54,322 bases of DNA, taken from Planctomycetales bacterium (lineage in GTDB: Bacteria > Planctomycetota > Phycisphaerae > SM23-33). A model generated the notes under the pieces. The model had not been told where the DNA came from. It ran no database searches and saw only the letters and a program-made list of their open reading frames with translations. The stretch covers positions 1 to 54,322 of the forward strand of contig JAUWNJ010000020.1 of assembly GCA_030612725.1 (NCBI GenBank), read 5' to 3'. Position numbers and translations under genes: made by a program. Each line of letters starts with the position of its first letter. Position 1 is the stretch's first letter. Positions 33,293 to 42,930 of this stretch are shown piece by piece.

Positions 33293-35630
33293 CTTTTTTC
33301 TGAAAATCCTTCAGCGATTTTGACATTTTCGCGGATGTTTCCGTCGCCAGTACGAAGACGCCGGGCAATCCGCTGCTGACGGCGTACAGGCCTCTGGTTC
33401 CTACAGGCCCGGTGCGGGCGATTTTCAGCGTGATTTCCTTACCCTTATCGGTTTTCAGCGTCAATATCATTGCCGGAGAATCCAGGCTGAAGCGGTTCAG
33501 TTTCGGTTTGTCGCTGTAATCGACGAATCGCTTTGCCTTAATTTCCGCCAGGCCTGCGAGGAATTTTTCAATCTTGCTCGCGTCGATTTTGACGAACCTG
33601 TCGGCTTTGTATCGCCAGACCTTTTCCGCCCGGACAAATTCCATCGACTTTTTGCCCAGTTTCATCTTGAGCGAAACAATCTTCTTTGCGTCGATTTTCA
33701 GAACGGTCCTGTCGCGCATCTCGGCGGCGAGTTTATCGTAGAAACTACCGGGAAGTTCGCCCACGACAATCGGGCGGATTACGAAGTCGAACTCCCCGCC
33801 ACTAGCATCTAAATCTAATAATATGCTCCAGACGTAGGATTTGCCCTTGTCTTTTATCACCATAAGTGAGGCTTGATGGGTGTCGAATTGCGCCGGACGA
33901 GTAGTCGGTTGTGAAGTCTGCGTCGCAGGCGACGAAGTTGTCGTCGGTTGCGTGGTGGGGACGGGAACGTGTTGGGTTGTTATTTCGACCCGGATGCCTT
34001 TTGCCTGGGCGAAGCGCTTCGGGAGGTTTTCGTTCAATGCGACGATCTTGTCCGCCCGGATGTTCCTTATAGCCTTCAGTATCGCCCCAACATTTTTGGC
34101 GTCGGTTTTGGCCTTGACTGGTTTGGTGAGTTTGAATTCGCCTTCATCGCTTTTTGCGATGGTGAATTTCCCGTCGGGGCGGTCGAGTTCGACGCTTGTA
34201 ATGGTCGTATCTTCGGGTAGTTTGGAGATTGTCTTGGTCCAGTAGGCAGGGGACGGTTTGGTGAGTTTAGCCATGTCGGCGGCGGATATAACCGCGAAGG
34301 ATTTGCTGCCTGACGCCATGACGAAGGCCATTTGTCCGCTGTTGCTGATTCTTCCGAGCAGGAGTGTTTCGGTCCTGTCGCTGCCTCTGAAATGCAGAGT
34401 GATTTTTCCCTGTGGCGGTTTCAGGCCGAAGGCTGCTATGGCTGTCGGGTTGTCCCGGAATTCGCCGGCTTTGAGGTTTTGCAACGTTATCAGGAGTTTG
34501 TGGACGGCGTTGTTTTCGCAGCCGCCGGCGAACGGCGAGAGCATTCGCCATTTGCCCTTGTCCTTTTCCAGCGTCGCCGACCCGCCGGCTGACAGTGTAA
34601 TCTCAACTTTCGTAATTTCCCGCCCCGTAGCGTCCAGAATGTTCTTGTCGCGGAGGTCGGACAGTTTTGGCTGGAGGTCGGCCAGGCTGGACTCGTTCAC
34701 CTGGAAGACCCATGGTTTGTCGGCGAGTTTGGCGAAGACTTTATTGTCCGTTCCCGTTCCGAAGGCTACGGAGATGACTTTTCCCTTTGGTTGGGTGGTT
34801 GGTGTTGTCGAAGGCGTCGGCGTTGGTGATAATTCCACGGTTACTATAAGTCGCGGATTTACCAGACCATAGGGTGCGAGGTTTTTTGGATTATCGTCGA
34901 TGAATTTTTCAGCCTGGATGTCGGAGACTGCGTTGAGAAGGGCCTTGACTTTTTCCTGGTCTGTGCGGGCCTGGACAGGCGCGTCGATTTTCCATTTATT
35001 ATCGGTTTTGACGAGTTGATAATTTTCGTCGCCGTTGACCGTAATGCGCCGGGCCTGTTCGTTTTCGAACCTGGCTACGTAATTCAGGCGATATTTCGCA
35101 AACGCCTTGTCGAGGATGCTGTAAAGGTCGGTTTCGACGACATATATATGTTTATCGCCGGCGAGTTGGACGTATGTCCTTCCTGCCGGTGGCGGCGGCG
35201 GGTTAAGCCCGACCTTTATCGTGTACGTTTTGTCTGTGTCGTCGGTGAATGTAACGGTATGCTGCGGAGCCGAGAGGTGTGTCAGGTCGTCTCTTGGGCA
35301 TTCCGGGTCGTCGTCGGCGTATTTGCGAACGTATTGCAGGCTTGAGACGCTCTTTGCGACGGCATCGACGGTCCAGTCGGCGGCGGGGGCGTCTATCGGT
35401 TCGGTGATATGCCATTTTCCATCACGTCGGGCGAAGGCGATTTTTTCGCCGCCGGAGCGTTCCAGCACCAATTGCCGAATTTCGCCCACTTTTGCTGTGA
35501 GGCGCTTGTCGCTATCGGCATCGCCGTTTATCTTGTCGTCTTTGTCGAACCATCCTGCGTGAAAGACGAGCATATAACCGGCGCAAAGGATCAGCAGAAT
35601 CAATAGAACTATTGTCGTCTTGACGTTCAT
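33282..35630 (-). CDS. DUF4340 domain membrane-anchored protein
   Basis: This 782-residue protein has one N-terminal membrane helix (about 5-25) and a large extracytoplasmic part. Repeated units of the type LVLERSGGEKIAFARRDGKW and ITKVEITLSAGGSATLEKDK are the DUF4340 pattern, with about four modules. Two low-complexity linkers rich in Thr-Thr-Gln/Arg-Pro separate modules. In other genomes DUF4340 proteins are the last gene of an ABC ATPase/permease/GldG-like operon. Here that operon (38564-42927) is divergent and 3 kb away. GGAG precedes the ATG at 35630. Confidence 0.85.
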   Translation of the reverse strand: MNVKTTIVLLILLILCAGYMLVFHAGWFDKDDKINGDADSDKRLTAKVGEIRQLVLERSGGEKIAFARRDGKWHITEPIDAPAADWTVDAVAKSVSSLQYVRKYADDDPECPRDDLTHLSAPQHTVTFTDDTDKTYTIKVGLNPPPPPAGRTYVQLAGDKHIYVVETDLYSILDKAFAKYRLNYVARFENEQARRITVNGDENYQLVKTDNKWKIDAPVQARTDQEKVKALLNAVSDIQAEKFIDDNPKNLAPYGLVNPRLIVTVELSPTPTPSTTPTTQPKGKVISVAFGTGTDNKVFAKLADKPWVFQVNESSLADLQPKLSDLRDKNILDATGREITKVEITLSAGGSATLEKDKGKWRMLSPFAGGCENNAVHKLLITLQNLKAGEFRDNPTAIAAFGLKPPQGKITLHFRGSDRTETLLLGRISNSGQMAFVMASGSKSFAVISAADMAKLTKPSPAYWTKTISKLPEDTTITSVELDRPDGKFTIAKSDEGEFKLTKPVKAKTDAKNVGAILKAIRNIRADKIVALNENLPKRFAQAKGIRVEITTQHVPVPTTQPTTTSSPATQTSQPTTRPAQFDTHQASLMVIKDKGKSYVWSILLDLDASGGEFDFVIRPIVVGELPGSFYDKLAAEMRDRTVLKIDAKKIVSLKMKLGKKSMEFVRAEKVWRYKADRFVKIDASKIEKFLAGLAEIKAKRFVDYSDKPKLNRFSLDSPAMILTLKTDKGKEITLKIARTGPVGTRGLYAVSSGLPGVFVLATETSAKMSKSLKDFQKKDSK

Positions 35631-35641
35631 TTTTTGCTCCG

Positions 35642-35676
35642 GGCAATTGTCAATTGGCAATTGTCAATTGACAATT
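35642..35676. repeat. Heptamer-word repeat (CAATTGT family)
   Basis: About five 7-base words of the form GTCAATT/GGCAATT fill the short gap between the S55 peptidase stop (35677) and the DUF4340 ribosome site. CAATTG is self-complementary, so a single arm can already fold. Confidence 0.65.
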
Positions 35677-37602
35677 TTACTGTTCTCTTTGTGGATGTTT
35701 TTTCACTGTGAAACTGGCTTGTGCCGAACCGGAGATGACGCTGTCTGCCTGGAATGACACGGTTTTGCTTCGACGGTAGGCGACCGTATCAATTGAGTCT
35801 TCCCGTCGGAGCAACTCCGCCATGCTTGCAGGCAGGTCTTCGAGTTCGTTTTTCTTCACCGCCAGTCCGCCTTTGGGTAGCGGCAGGTGCAGGTACATTT
35901 TGTCGGTTCTGGGTTCGACGACGTTTTGTAGTCCTGAGAAGAGTTGCTTGAGGTTCCTGGGTCTGAAGCGGTGCGGCATCTCTCGCTGCCGGGTGTGGGC
36001 TATGTCCGAGGCATCGCAGAGAGTCAGTGTGTATTGTCCGTCCGGCAGGTCGTCCGGTAAGGTTATTGCGACCTTTTTGGTAATGCGCTTGGCGCGGAAG
36101 GGTTTGAGCGTTACCAGTCCGGTTACTTTCTGGCCTGGCTTATAGACGTTGCGATCAAGTTTGAACAAGAGTATGGAAGCGGTTTTCTGCACCGGACGGA
36201 TCGTTACCGTTACGTCGATTGATTTTGGCATGACCGGTTTTCCCAGCGGCGAACTCGCCAGTGTTGACAACGGGCGGGTAAGGTCGCTCATAACATCATA
36301 AATATCGTTACCGCTGCTGATATTGGCGGCGTGGTATCGACCATATTTCTCATATTCGATGTCAACGCTGTATTCGATGGTGTGAAGTTCGGGCAGGTTG
36401 CGATTGGCCAGGACGGATTCGAATGTGGTGATGGCAGCGAGGAGCGGCATTATCCGGCGGTGGCGGAGAATGTTGTATTTGTACTTCTGCTTTCCCGTAG
36501 GCCAGACGCAGGTAACGTTGACTGGGATCATGCTTACCTTTTTTCCGACCTGGCCGGCGACGCCTGTGTATTCGTCGTTCGTCAGCGCGCCGGTAATTTT
36601 CAGCGTCGAGCCGAGTTTGAAACTTGTGTGCAGCGACGAGATTGTCGTATGGATGTACGCAGTTGCCATGGGCATCTGCACTGTTCCGTCGCCGAACATC
36701 GCGTGTCCGAACGCCAGCACGCGATCACCGATAACTTCGGTAACGGTTCCAACGCCGCTCCAGTCCAGGTCGCCGGTAACCAGCGGGACGGAGACCGACG
36801 AGCCGGGGGCGAGTCTGGTTTTTTTGGCGGCCTTGGCTTCGACGCCGCCGACGGTGCCTGCCTGCATTGGAATAAGACCCGTTCCGGCGAAGAATTTCTC
36901 CGCAAGCCGAATCGTTTGCCTTCGAGCGCCGGCGACCATTATCGGCGTAGCCAGCGGAGCCAGTCGTGGCTTATCGCTTGATGCAGGTTGACGCTTGTGC
37001 TTTGGGAGGGCGAGTGTCGAAAAATCAATCTTTTTCGGATTCAGACCGGCCTGGGCGATGTCTTCGTCCAGCGTGTCGTCGCCCGTCTGCTTGTCGGCAT
37101 TGGGTTTTGCAGCGGGTTTGTCTCCGGGAAGCGGAACACCCGGTATCGCCAGCATTTGCGAAATTGGCTGGATGCCGCAGACAGGTTCTTTCTGGAACGA
37201 CCAGCCATAGGCCAGAGCGCCGATCATCTTGTGCTTGCCGTCGGCGCGGTCCTTGATATAGATTGGCGAACCGCTCATACCCTGGATGATCCCCGACTTC
37301 TCCAGCCCCAGCCCGCTGACCCTGCACAAAATCACGTCCTGGTGCGGGGAGAAGTTGTGCATGACGCTGATGACTGTAACGTCGAATTTTTCAATCTTCG
37401 TCCCAGCCATGACCGTCAGTCCGTATCCGGTATCGCCCCGTCGGAGTTTGGACTGATGGAGATATTTGTCCGATTTCGCCACAAACGCTTCAGCCTTTCG
37501 CAGACGGGCATCGGTGGATTTGGTCTTCTCAGCGGCGAGAGTTTGCAACGGGAGAAGCAGCATCGCAACAGTCAATCCGAACAACGTGCATGATTTACGC
37601 AT
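35677..37602 (-). CDS. SpoIVB-type (S55) serine peptidase domain protein, exported
   Basis: This 641-residue protein has a signal peptide (about 1-24, ending LAAEK). An S55 peptidase region (about 55-135 and 225-330) contains the Ser-Gly-Ser-Pro motif IIQGMSGSPIY (106-115) and H82 in ISVMHNFSPHQ as likely catalytic residues. GDRVLAFGHAMFGDG is the second conserved S55 block. In Bacillus SpoIVB signals by cleaving SpoIVFA; here the target is unknown. The C-terminal 200 residues look like a beta-sandwich. AGGAG lies 8 bases upstream of the ATG at 37602. It heads the minus-strand gene train. Confidence 0.85.
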   Translation of the reverse strand: MRKSCTLFGLTVAMLLLPLQTLAAEKTKSTDARLRKAEAFVAKSDKYLHQSKLRRGDTGYGLTVMAGTKIEKFDVTVISVMHNFSPHQDVILCRVSGLGLEKSGIIQGMSGSPIYIKDRADGKHKMIGALAYGWSFQKEPVCGIQPISQMLAIPGVPLPGDKPAAKPNADKQTGDDTLDEDIAQAGLNPKKIDFSTLALPKHKRQPASSDKPRLAPLATPIMVAGARRQTIRLAEKFFAGTGLIPMQAGTVGGVEAKAAKKTRLAPGSSVSVPLVTGDLDWSGVGTVTEVIGDRVLAFGHAMFGDGTVQMPMATAYIHTTISSLHTSFKLGSTLKITGALTNDEYTGVAGQVGKKVSMIPVNVTCVWPTGKQKYKYNILRHRRIMPLLAAITTFESVLANRNLPELHTIEYSVDIEYEKYGRYHAANISSGNDIYDVMSDLTRPLSTLASSPLGKPVMPKSIDVTVTIRPVQKTASILLFKLDRNVYKPGQKVTGLVTLKPFRAKRITKKVAITLPDDLPDGQYTLTLCDASDIAHTRQREMPHRFRPRNLKQLFSGLQNVVEPRTDKMYLHLPLPKGGLAVKKNELEDLPASMAELLRREDSIDTVAYRRSKTVSFQADSVISGSAQASFTVKKHPQREQ

Positions 37603-37693
37603 TTCCAAAACTCCTAAATGGCTTTTTTCCGATTGAGAGATGCTATTGATTCGGCGTCATCAGGACAAGCGAAATCTCGCGCAGGTGCAGAAG

Positions 37694-37778
37694 ACATGCG
37701 TCGCTAAAGCGAGCACGCCAAAAGAATGGGTGCGCTTCAAGCGGTATCTTTTGGCGTGCTCGCTTTAGCGACGCATGT
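37694..37778. repeat. REP-type hairpin, left flank of the RAYT gene
   Basis: A perfect 32-base inverted repeat (37694-37725 and 37747-37778) has a 21-base loop. The stem reads ACATGCGTCGCTAAAGCGAG and onward. The transposase stop codon (37765-37767) and its last codons lie within the right arm. Confidence 0.9.
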
Positions 37779-38421
37779 TCTTTTGCGTCCTCTTGTACCT
37801 CTGATACGGAACATCTTCCATAAACGCCCCCAGTTCCAGCGCACGCCGAAGTCCTCTTTCAAATTCAATGTTGACATGCGTGTGTGGGTAATCTCTCCAG
37901 TTTGAACAGACCCCATGACGGACGCTTTGAGTAAGAGTGTAACGATAAGCAAGTCTGCACTGTTTTTCGTCGCGGATGCAACCGTCGAAGTAATCGCTGT
38001 GCCCTTTGCCTCTTTGCGTCCAGAATGGAACCCGCCGTTCCTGCAGCGTATCGTTGACGAGTTTGGCGACTGACCCGTGAATGCGCTGCATCATCTCCCC
38101 CATAAGCGTCCCTGTCTTGCAATACCCAAAAACGTGATAATGATTGTCGAGCAGCGTTGTTACCCAGGGTGTGAAGAGATGTTTGCTTGTATAGGAATCG
38201 AATCGGTTCCAGAATACCGCTTTTGCCTGTTCCGTCGCAAACGCCGGGAACTTGTCCCTGCATCGGGCGGTGATGAAATAAACCTGGTTATCGACGTACC
38301 AGTGTTCAAGACGATGCTTCTGTTTGTAACGTTCCTTTGTGGAATATGATGTCTTCAAGATATGTTTGAACACACCATAATTATAACATGCGTCGCTAAA
38401 GCGAGCACGCCAAAAGAACAT
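37765..38421 (-). CDS. REP-associated tyrosine transposase (RAYT)
   Basis: This Y1-type transposase of the REP-associated group is up to 218 residues. The HUH metal site is HYH at 94-96 (LLDNHYHVFGYCKTG). The likely nucleophile is Y161 or Y159 in RLAYRYTLTQSVRHGV. WYVDNQVYFITARC and RVPFWTQRGKGHSDYFD also match the family. Copies of the same REP hairpin stand at both ends, and both the start at 38421 and the stop at 37765 fall inside them. Because a TATAAT lies at about 38386-38381 on the minus strand, translation may really begin further in, for example at a GTG near 38373. RAYTs are thought to spread REP elements and are usually immobile themselves. Confidence 0.88.
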   Translation of the reverse strand: MFFWRARFSDACYNYGVFKHILKTSYSTKERYKQKHRLEHWYVDNQVYFITARCRDKFPAFATEQAKAVFWNRFDSYTSKHLFTPWVTTLLDNHYHVFGYCKTGTLMGEMMQRIHGSVAKLVNDTLQERRVPFWTQRGKGHSDYFDGCIRDEKQCRLAYRYTLTQSVRHGVCSNWRDYPHTHVNIEFERGLRRALELGAFMEDVPYQRYKRTQKNMRR

Positions 38422-38475
38422 AATGAAGTATCCAGCATTTTCGTTTTTGGCGTGCTCGCTTTAGCGACGCATGTT
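38386..38475. repeat. REP-type hairpin, right flank of the RAYT gene
   Basis: AACATGCGTCGCTAAAGCGA and onward at 38386-38416 pairs perfectly with 38445-38475 (31-base arms, 28-base loop). The stem is the same as in the left flank hairpin; the loops differ. The first codons of the long RAYT frame are encoded by the left arm. Confidence 0.9.
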
Positions 38476-38494
38476 ATTCGCGCAATGTGAAACC

Positions 38495-38524
38495 TTGACA
38501 AACCCATACGTGATTGGATATATG
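38495..38524 (+). promoter_or_regulatory. Sigma-70 promoter of the ABC/GldG operon
   Basis: Perfect TTGACA (38495-38500), an 18-base spacer and TATATG (38519-38524). The leader is about 30 bases and contains AGGAT about 9 bases before the ATG at 38564. The promoter begins 20 bases outside the REP hairpin. Confidence 0.75.
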
Positions 38525-38563
38525 TTTTGTTTCTCGAATGGTTTGGATTAGGATCGAAACGCG

Positions 38564-39517
38564 ATGATAGACGTAAAACACCTGACGAAGTATTACGGCA
38601 GGACGCTGGCGGTGGATGATATTTCCTTTCACATCGACGCCGGCAGCGTTGTCGGATTCCTTGGACCTAACGGGGCGGGCAAGTCCACGACGCTGCGAAT
38701 ACTGACCTGCTTTATGCCAGCGACGAGCGGTTCAGCCACTATCGCCGGTTACGATGTGTTCAAACAATCGCTACAGATTCGCGGCATGGTGGGATACATG
38801 CCGGAAAACGTCCCGCTCTATCCGGAAATGCGTGTCCGCGAATACCTGATGTTCCGTGCAGCCTTGCGCGGTATGAAGTCGAAGCAGAGGTCATTGGCGG
38901 TCGATAGGGCGGCTGAAAAATGCTGGCTGGTCAAACCAGAAGACATGATGCGCCGACGGATAGACCAACTATCCCGCGGATATCGTCAGCGAGTAGGTCT
39001 GGCTGACTGTCTGCTGCACGATCCGAAGGTGCTGGTTCTGGACGAACCGACTATCGGTCTGGACCCCGCACAGGTCCGCGAGATGAGAAACCTCATCCGC
39101 TCACTCGGCGAAGAGCACACCGTCATACTCTCAAGCCACATTCTCGCCGAAGTCGAACAACTTTGCGGGAAATTGATTATTATCTCCGGCGGGAAGATCG
39201 TCGCTCAGGGTACGCCGGACGAACTACGCCGGCAGGTTTCCGGTCCGTCGCGTGTGATTGTCGAGTTAAGGGGCGGTCAGGCGGAGCAAATGGCAAAGGC
39301 GGTGGCGGATGTTGACGGTGTACGCGACGTTCAGCACAGCAGGGCGGGCAACTGGACGCGGCTGACCGTTCAGGGCGCAGAAGACGCCGACCTGAGGCAG
39401 GACGTAGCCGATCTCGTAGCCGCCAAGGGGTATCACCTGCGAGAACTGCGACGGGAAATCGGTTCGCTGGAAGATTTCTTCGTGCAGATGACGTATGAAC
39501 AGATTACCAGGGACTAG
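38564..39517 (+). CDS. ABC transporter ATP-binding protein (GldA-like)
   Basis: This 317-residue ATPase has Walker A GPNGAGKST (34-42), signature LSRGYRQR (136-143) and Walker B VLVLDEPT (156-163), followed by SSHILAEVEQ (switch His). A C-terminal extension of about 90 residues is typical of GldA/CcmA-type exporters. With the permease and GldG-like protein it forms the ABC system related to the gliding-motility GldA-F-G complex. In planctomycetes it is widespread and uncharacterised. The permease gene follows 12 bases later. Confidence 0.92.
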   Translation: MIDVKHLTKYYGRTLAVDDISFHIDAGSVVGFLGPNGAGKSTTLRILTCFMPATSGSATIAGYDVFKQSLQIRGMVGYMPENVPLYPEMRVREYLMFRAALRGMKSKQRSLAVDRAAEKCWLVKPEDMMRRRIDQLSRGYRQRVGLADCLLHDPKVLVLDEPTIGLDPAQVREMRNLIRSLGEEHTVILSSHILAEVEQLCGKLIIISGGKIVAQGTPDELRRQVSGPSRVIVELRGGQAEQMAKAVADVDGVRDVQHSRAGNWTRLTVQGAEDADLRQDVADLVAAKGYHLRELRREIGSLEDFFVQMTYEQITRD

Positions 39518-39529
39518 GGAAAAGAAACA

Positions 39530-40282
39530 ATGCGTAAGGTGTTGATATTGGCGAAGCGGGAGTTGTCGGCCTATTTTTACAGTCCGATGGCCTACGTCAT
39601 TGCTGCGCTGTTCCTGCTTATGGTGGGAGTGATATTCCTGTGGGGCGTGCGAGTTCCGTTCCTGAAGATAGAACTGGAGCCGGTCTTTCGAAGCGGGGCG
39701 GAATCCACTCTCCGCCCGCTGTTCGACGTATTGGCATACGGGTTGGCGGTGGTCGTTCCGTTGTTGACAATGAGACTTGTGGCTGAAGAGTTCCGCTCCG
39801 GTACGATAGAAACTCTTATGACCGCGCCGGTTACAGATGCAGCCGTGATCCTGGGCAAGTTCCTCGGGGCGTTCGTTATGTACCTGTTTCTGCTTGTGGC
39901 GACGGGGATATTTTTCACCCTGGTGGTGGTTTTCGGAAAGCCAGACTGGGGCGTAGCGGGAATGGGCTATCTGGGGATGGTCCTGCTGGGTGGAGCGTAT
40001 ATTTCGGTTGGGTTGTTCGCCTCGACACTGACGCGGCACCAGTTGGTAGCAGGCCTGATTGGAATTGCCATACTGGCGTTCTTTACGAGCGGGCTTTATC
40101 TGGTAGTATTGACCGTTCCGGCAGAATACGCCCAATCCGTCGCCAAACTGAACATGATTACATACTTTGCTGATTTTTCCAGGGGCGTTTTCGATACTCG
40201 CGGGCTGGTGTTCTTCCTGACGGTAACGGCGTTCTTCCTGTTTATCAGCGTGAAAGTCCTGGAGTCCAGGCGATGGCGGTAA
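39530..40282 (+). CDS. ABC transporter permease (GldF-like, ABC-2 type)
   Basis: This 250-residue inner-membrane protein has six hydrophobic segments (about 18-40, 62-82, 103-128, 135-160, 165-190 and 225-245). RLVAEEFRSGTIETLMTAPV is the diagnostic ABC-2 permease loop, found in GldF. It overlaps the next gene by 10 bases, so it is translated as a unit with it. The single permease implies a homodimer. Confidence 0.9.
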   Translation: MRKVLILAKRELSAYFYSPMAYVIAALFLLMVGVIFLWGVRVPFLKIELEPVFRSGAESTLRPLFDVLAYGLAVVVPLLTMRLVAEEFRSGTIETLMTAPVTDAAVILGKFLGAFVMYLFLLVATGIFFTLVVVFGKPDWGVAGMGYLGMVLLGGAYISVGLFASTLTRHQLVAGLIGIAILAFFTSGLYLVVLTVPAEYAQSVAKLNMITYFADFSRGVFDTRGLVFFLTVTAFFLFISVKVLESRRWR

Positions 40283-42927
40283 AGCAAAAAAAATCGGTTT
40301 CCAATAAACCCAAAAATCGTGACCAGAAAATTTTACGACGCACAGCCGGTCTCAACGTGGCGATATCCATCGCTGTAGCGACGGCGCTGTTGATTATCGT
40401 CAACGTCATCAGCAACGAGAAAAACTATCGTTGCGACATGGAGACGCTCGGACGTTACGGGCTGAGCGATTCGTCCGAGAAAATTCTCGAACAGATAAAC
40501 CAGCCTGTCCGCCTGACCAGCATCTACACTTCTGTTAAGCCAGACAGTAAGCCGCAGGAATATCTTCCCCGCCTTCGGGACATGATGGACGAGATTGCCC
40601 GTCAGAAAGACGATGTAACTCTCGTCAACGTAACGTCAGATCGCGCCAAGGCCGAGGTTCTGGGGCGACTGCGACGGGTGCTTGACGAAGCGGCTTTGGA
40701 CCAGCGGGCAATTATAAAGGGTATCCAGGTACTCTACGGCGAGCAGGGTTCGCAATATGACAGCCTGGTGCGTCAGTGGTCGGAGTATCCTTCAGGCGGG
40801 TGGTTTGAGCAGTTCGGGCTACCGAAGGATACTGAGTCTGTTATGCGCGCCAACAAGAAACAGTTGCGCGAAACGACGACGAAACTTCGTCAGGACCTTT
40901 CCGCCTCGCTTCCGGATTACCCCGATATGGTACGACGGGTCGAAATTACGCTCGCCGAACTTCAGGAAAGACTGACGCGGGTAAGCAGCCGGCTTCGCAG
41001 TCTGTCAGCCGTTCCCGAAAGAGCGAAAAAACATCGCCGGGAATTGATCTCCGCCGCCGCTACGGTCAAATCCGCTCTCGCCAAGGCGTCAGTCTGTATC
41101 GGACGCGCAAATTCGCCCTTACCGCAGGATTCGCTGAAAGTCCTGAAGTCTTTCGCCGTTGATATTCGCGTTGCCGCCGATTCCGCACAGTTGGCGGCTA
41201 CGAAACTGGAACAGTTCGCCGGAAAGGGACCCGTTCGCAGCGCCCGTTCCTGGCGACTTGAAAGAATTTCCCTTCCGGGGCTGTACCGCAGCATTTCCCG
41301 CAGGATTAACAACATTGCCGACCAGGCTGAAGGGCTTATTCGTCCGACGGTCAAGGTTGCCGACCGGCAGCGGTTCGTTACCGATGTCAGGCAGGTGATA
41401 CCGCAGTACCTGGCGGGTGCGGAAAAAATCCAAACCTCCGTCAATGCCCTGTTGGACGAACTGACCAAACTCGATAAGCACACCCAAAAGATATTCGCCC
41501 GCGCCAAACAGGACAATTATCTCCAGGCCCAGATTAAACCGCTTGCAAAATTGCTCGAACAGGCAGCCGAGGTCAAACCGCTTCCCGAACACCTGAACGA
41601 ACTGATCAAAAAGATTAATCAGGACAATATCGTACTGATTGAGATAGGCGACAAGACCGGTGTTGTCGGTTTTGACGAGGTCTGGCCTCTGAGAGCGGGG
41701 CAGCAGGCGAGTCCCGGTGATAAGGACGGTCAGGGTAAGCGAGCCTTTCATGGAGACTCCGCTCTTTGCGCCAAGATGTTGAGCATGACGTCCGAACCGT
41801 TCGCCGAGGTCGTGCTGACATTTTTTGAGGATATCCCGGAAAAATATTCCCCGTACCAACAGCAGCAGCTTATGGTTGGTCCGATCCCTTCGCCGTTTCT
41901 ACAGACGGTCAGGGAACGGCTTGAGAAGGCCAACCTGAAGGTAACGGAATGGAACATCGCCAAGCAACCCAATCCGGCGAAAGCGAGCGAGGGTCGCCCG
42001 CAGGTTCTGCTGATTCTTCCTCCACCGGAACCGACGCCGATGCAGCCGAAAATGCCCCGGCGGAGGCCTGAATGGAGCGGTGCAGAGGTCGAGAAGGTCC
42101 GCAAAATCATTTCCGGCGGGACGCCCGCGATATTCCTGACCGGTTACCTCTGGCCAATGCCCATGCGCGGCATGCTGATACCGGCGCGCTACGGCTTCGG
42201 CGATTATCTGCGGGACGATTGGGGTATTGACGTCAAAACCAACCTGCGCGTAATCCGAACCAAACCTGACTCGCACGCCCCGGGCAAGTTCAAACTGGAA
42301 GTGGTGCAATGGCAATTTATGCCCCTGTCCAGTTTCACCGACCACGTAATCGGAAAACCGCTCCAGGCGCGACGGATGTACTGGTACAACGCATGCCCGA
42401 TAACCACCGTTTCCGACAGCAAGACCGGTGCGATTATTAAAGATATCCTGGCGATCCCGGGAGACCGAAACGAAATATGGGCCATCTCTGATATAAGAGC
42501 GTTCTTCGATAAAGTAAGGGAAAGAGAGCCTCTCGAAGCCGACCCCGATAACGGCGACCTCATCCCGCCGTTTGCCGTCGCGGTCGAAGCGAATAAACAA
42601 GTCGGAAGCAAACAGGCGCGTATTGTCGTCCTGGCTGCCGGCGAAAGCTTCACCGACCACTACTTGCAGAACCCAGTGTACAATATCAGCGAAGACGGAA
42701 CCATGGTGCCCGAACCGCCGCCGGTCGCCGACGTGGACCTGCTGACCAACAGCATTTACCACCTGTCCGGCAAAGACGAATACATCGGAGCCGGGCCGTC
42801 AATTATTGAACCAATAGGACAGATTGCATCGGGAACAATGCTCGGCGTGAAAATAATTTTCGGACTCGCCTGGCCTGCATTAATGTTCGCCGTCGGAATC
42901 GTTGTTATGATAGTGAGGAAAAGATAA
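40273..42927 (+). CDS. GldG-like ABC auxiliary protein
   Basis: This 884-residue protein has an N-terminal membrane helix (about 27-46) and a C-terminal one (about 858-880), with the bulk outside the cytoplasm. The region after the first helix (YRCDMETLGRYGLSDSSEKI, then LTSIYTSVKPD) matches the GldG / uncharacterised ABC-type transport auxiliary pattern. A large helical insert at about 180-430 is predicted coiled coil. The C-terminal third (LLILPPPEPTP..., GGTPAIFLTGYLWPMPM) resembles the GldG sugar-binding-like fold. No catalytic motif is seen. It ends the operon before the repeat at 42931. Confidence 0.8.
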   Translation: MAVKQKKSVSNKPKNRDQKILRRTAGLNVAISIAVATALLIIVNVISNEKNYRCDMETLGRYGLSDSSEKILEQINQPVRLTSIYTSVKPDSKPQEYLPRLRDMMDEIARQKDDVTLVNVTSDRAKAEVLGRLRRVLDEAALDQRAIIKGIQVLYGEQGSQYDSLVRQWSEYPSGGWFEQFGLPKDTESVMRANKKQLRETTTKLRQDLSASLPDYPDMVRRVEITLAELQERLTRVSSRLRSLSAVPERAKKHRRELISAAATVKSALAKASVCIGRANSPLPQDSLKVLKSFAVDIRVAADSAQLAATKLEQFAGKGPVRSARSWRLERISLPGLYRSISRRINNIADQAEGLIRPTVKVADRQRFVTDVRQVIPQYLAGAEKIQTSVNALLDELTKLDKHTQKIFARAKQDNYLQAQIKPLAKLLEQAAEVKPLPEHLNELIKKINQDNIVLIEIGDKTGVVGFDEVWPLRAGQQASPGDKDGQGKRAFHGDSALCAKMLSMTSEPFAEVVLTFFEDIPEKYSPYQQQQLMVGPIPSPFLQTVRERLEKANLKVTEWNIAKQPNPAKASEGRPQVLLILPPPEPTPMQPKMPRRRPEWSGAEVEKVRKIISGGTPAIFLTGYLWPMPMRGMLIPARYGFGDYLRDDWGIDVKTNLRVIRTKPDSHAPGKFKLEVVQWQFMPLSSFTDHVIGKPLQARRMYWYNACPITTVSDSKTGAIIKDILAIPGDRNEIWAISDIRAFFDKVREREPLEADPDNGDLIPPFAVAVEANKQVGSKQARIVVLAAGESFTDHYLQNPVYNISEDGTMVPEPPPVADVDLLTNSIYHLSGKDEYIGAGPSIIEPIGQIASGTMLGVKIIFGLAWPALMFAVGIVVMIVRKR

Positions 42928-42930
42928 TTT

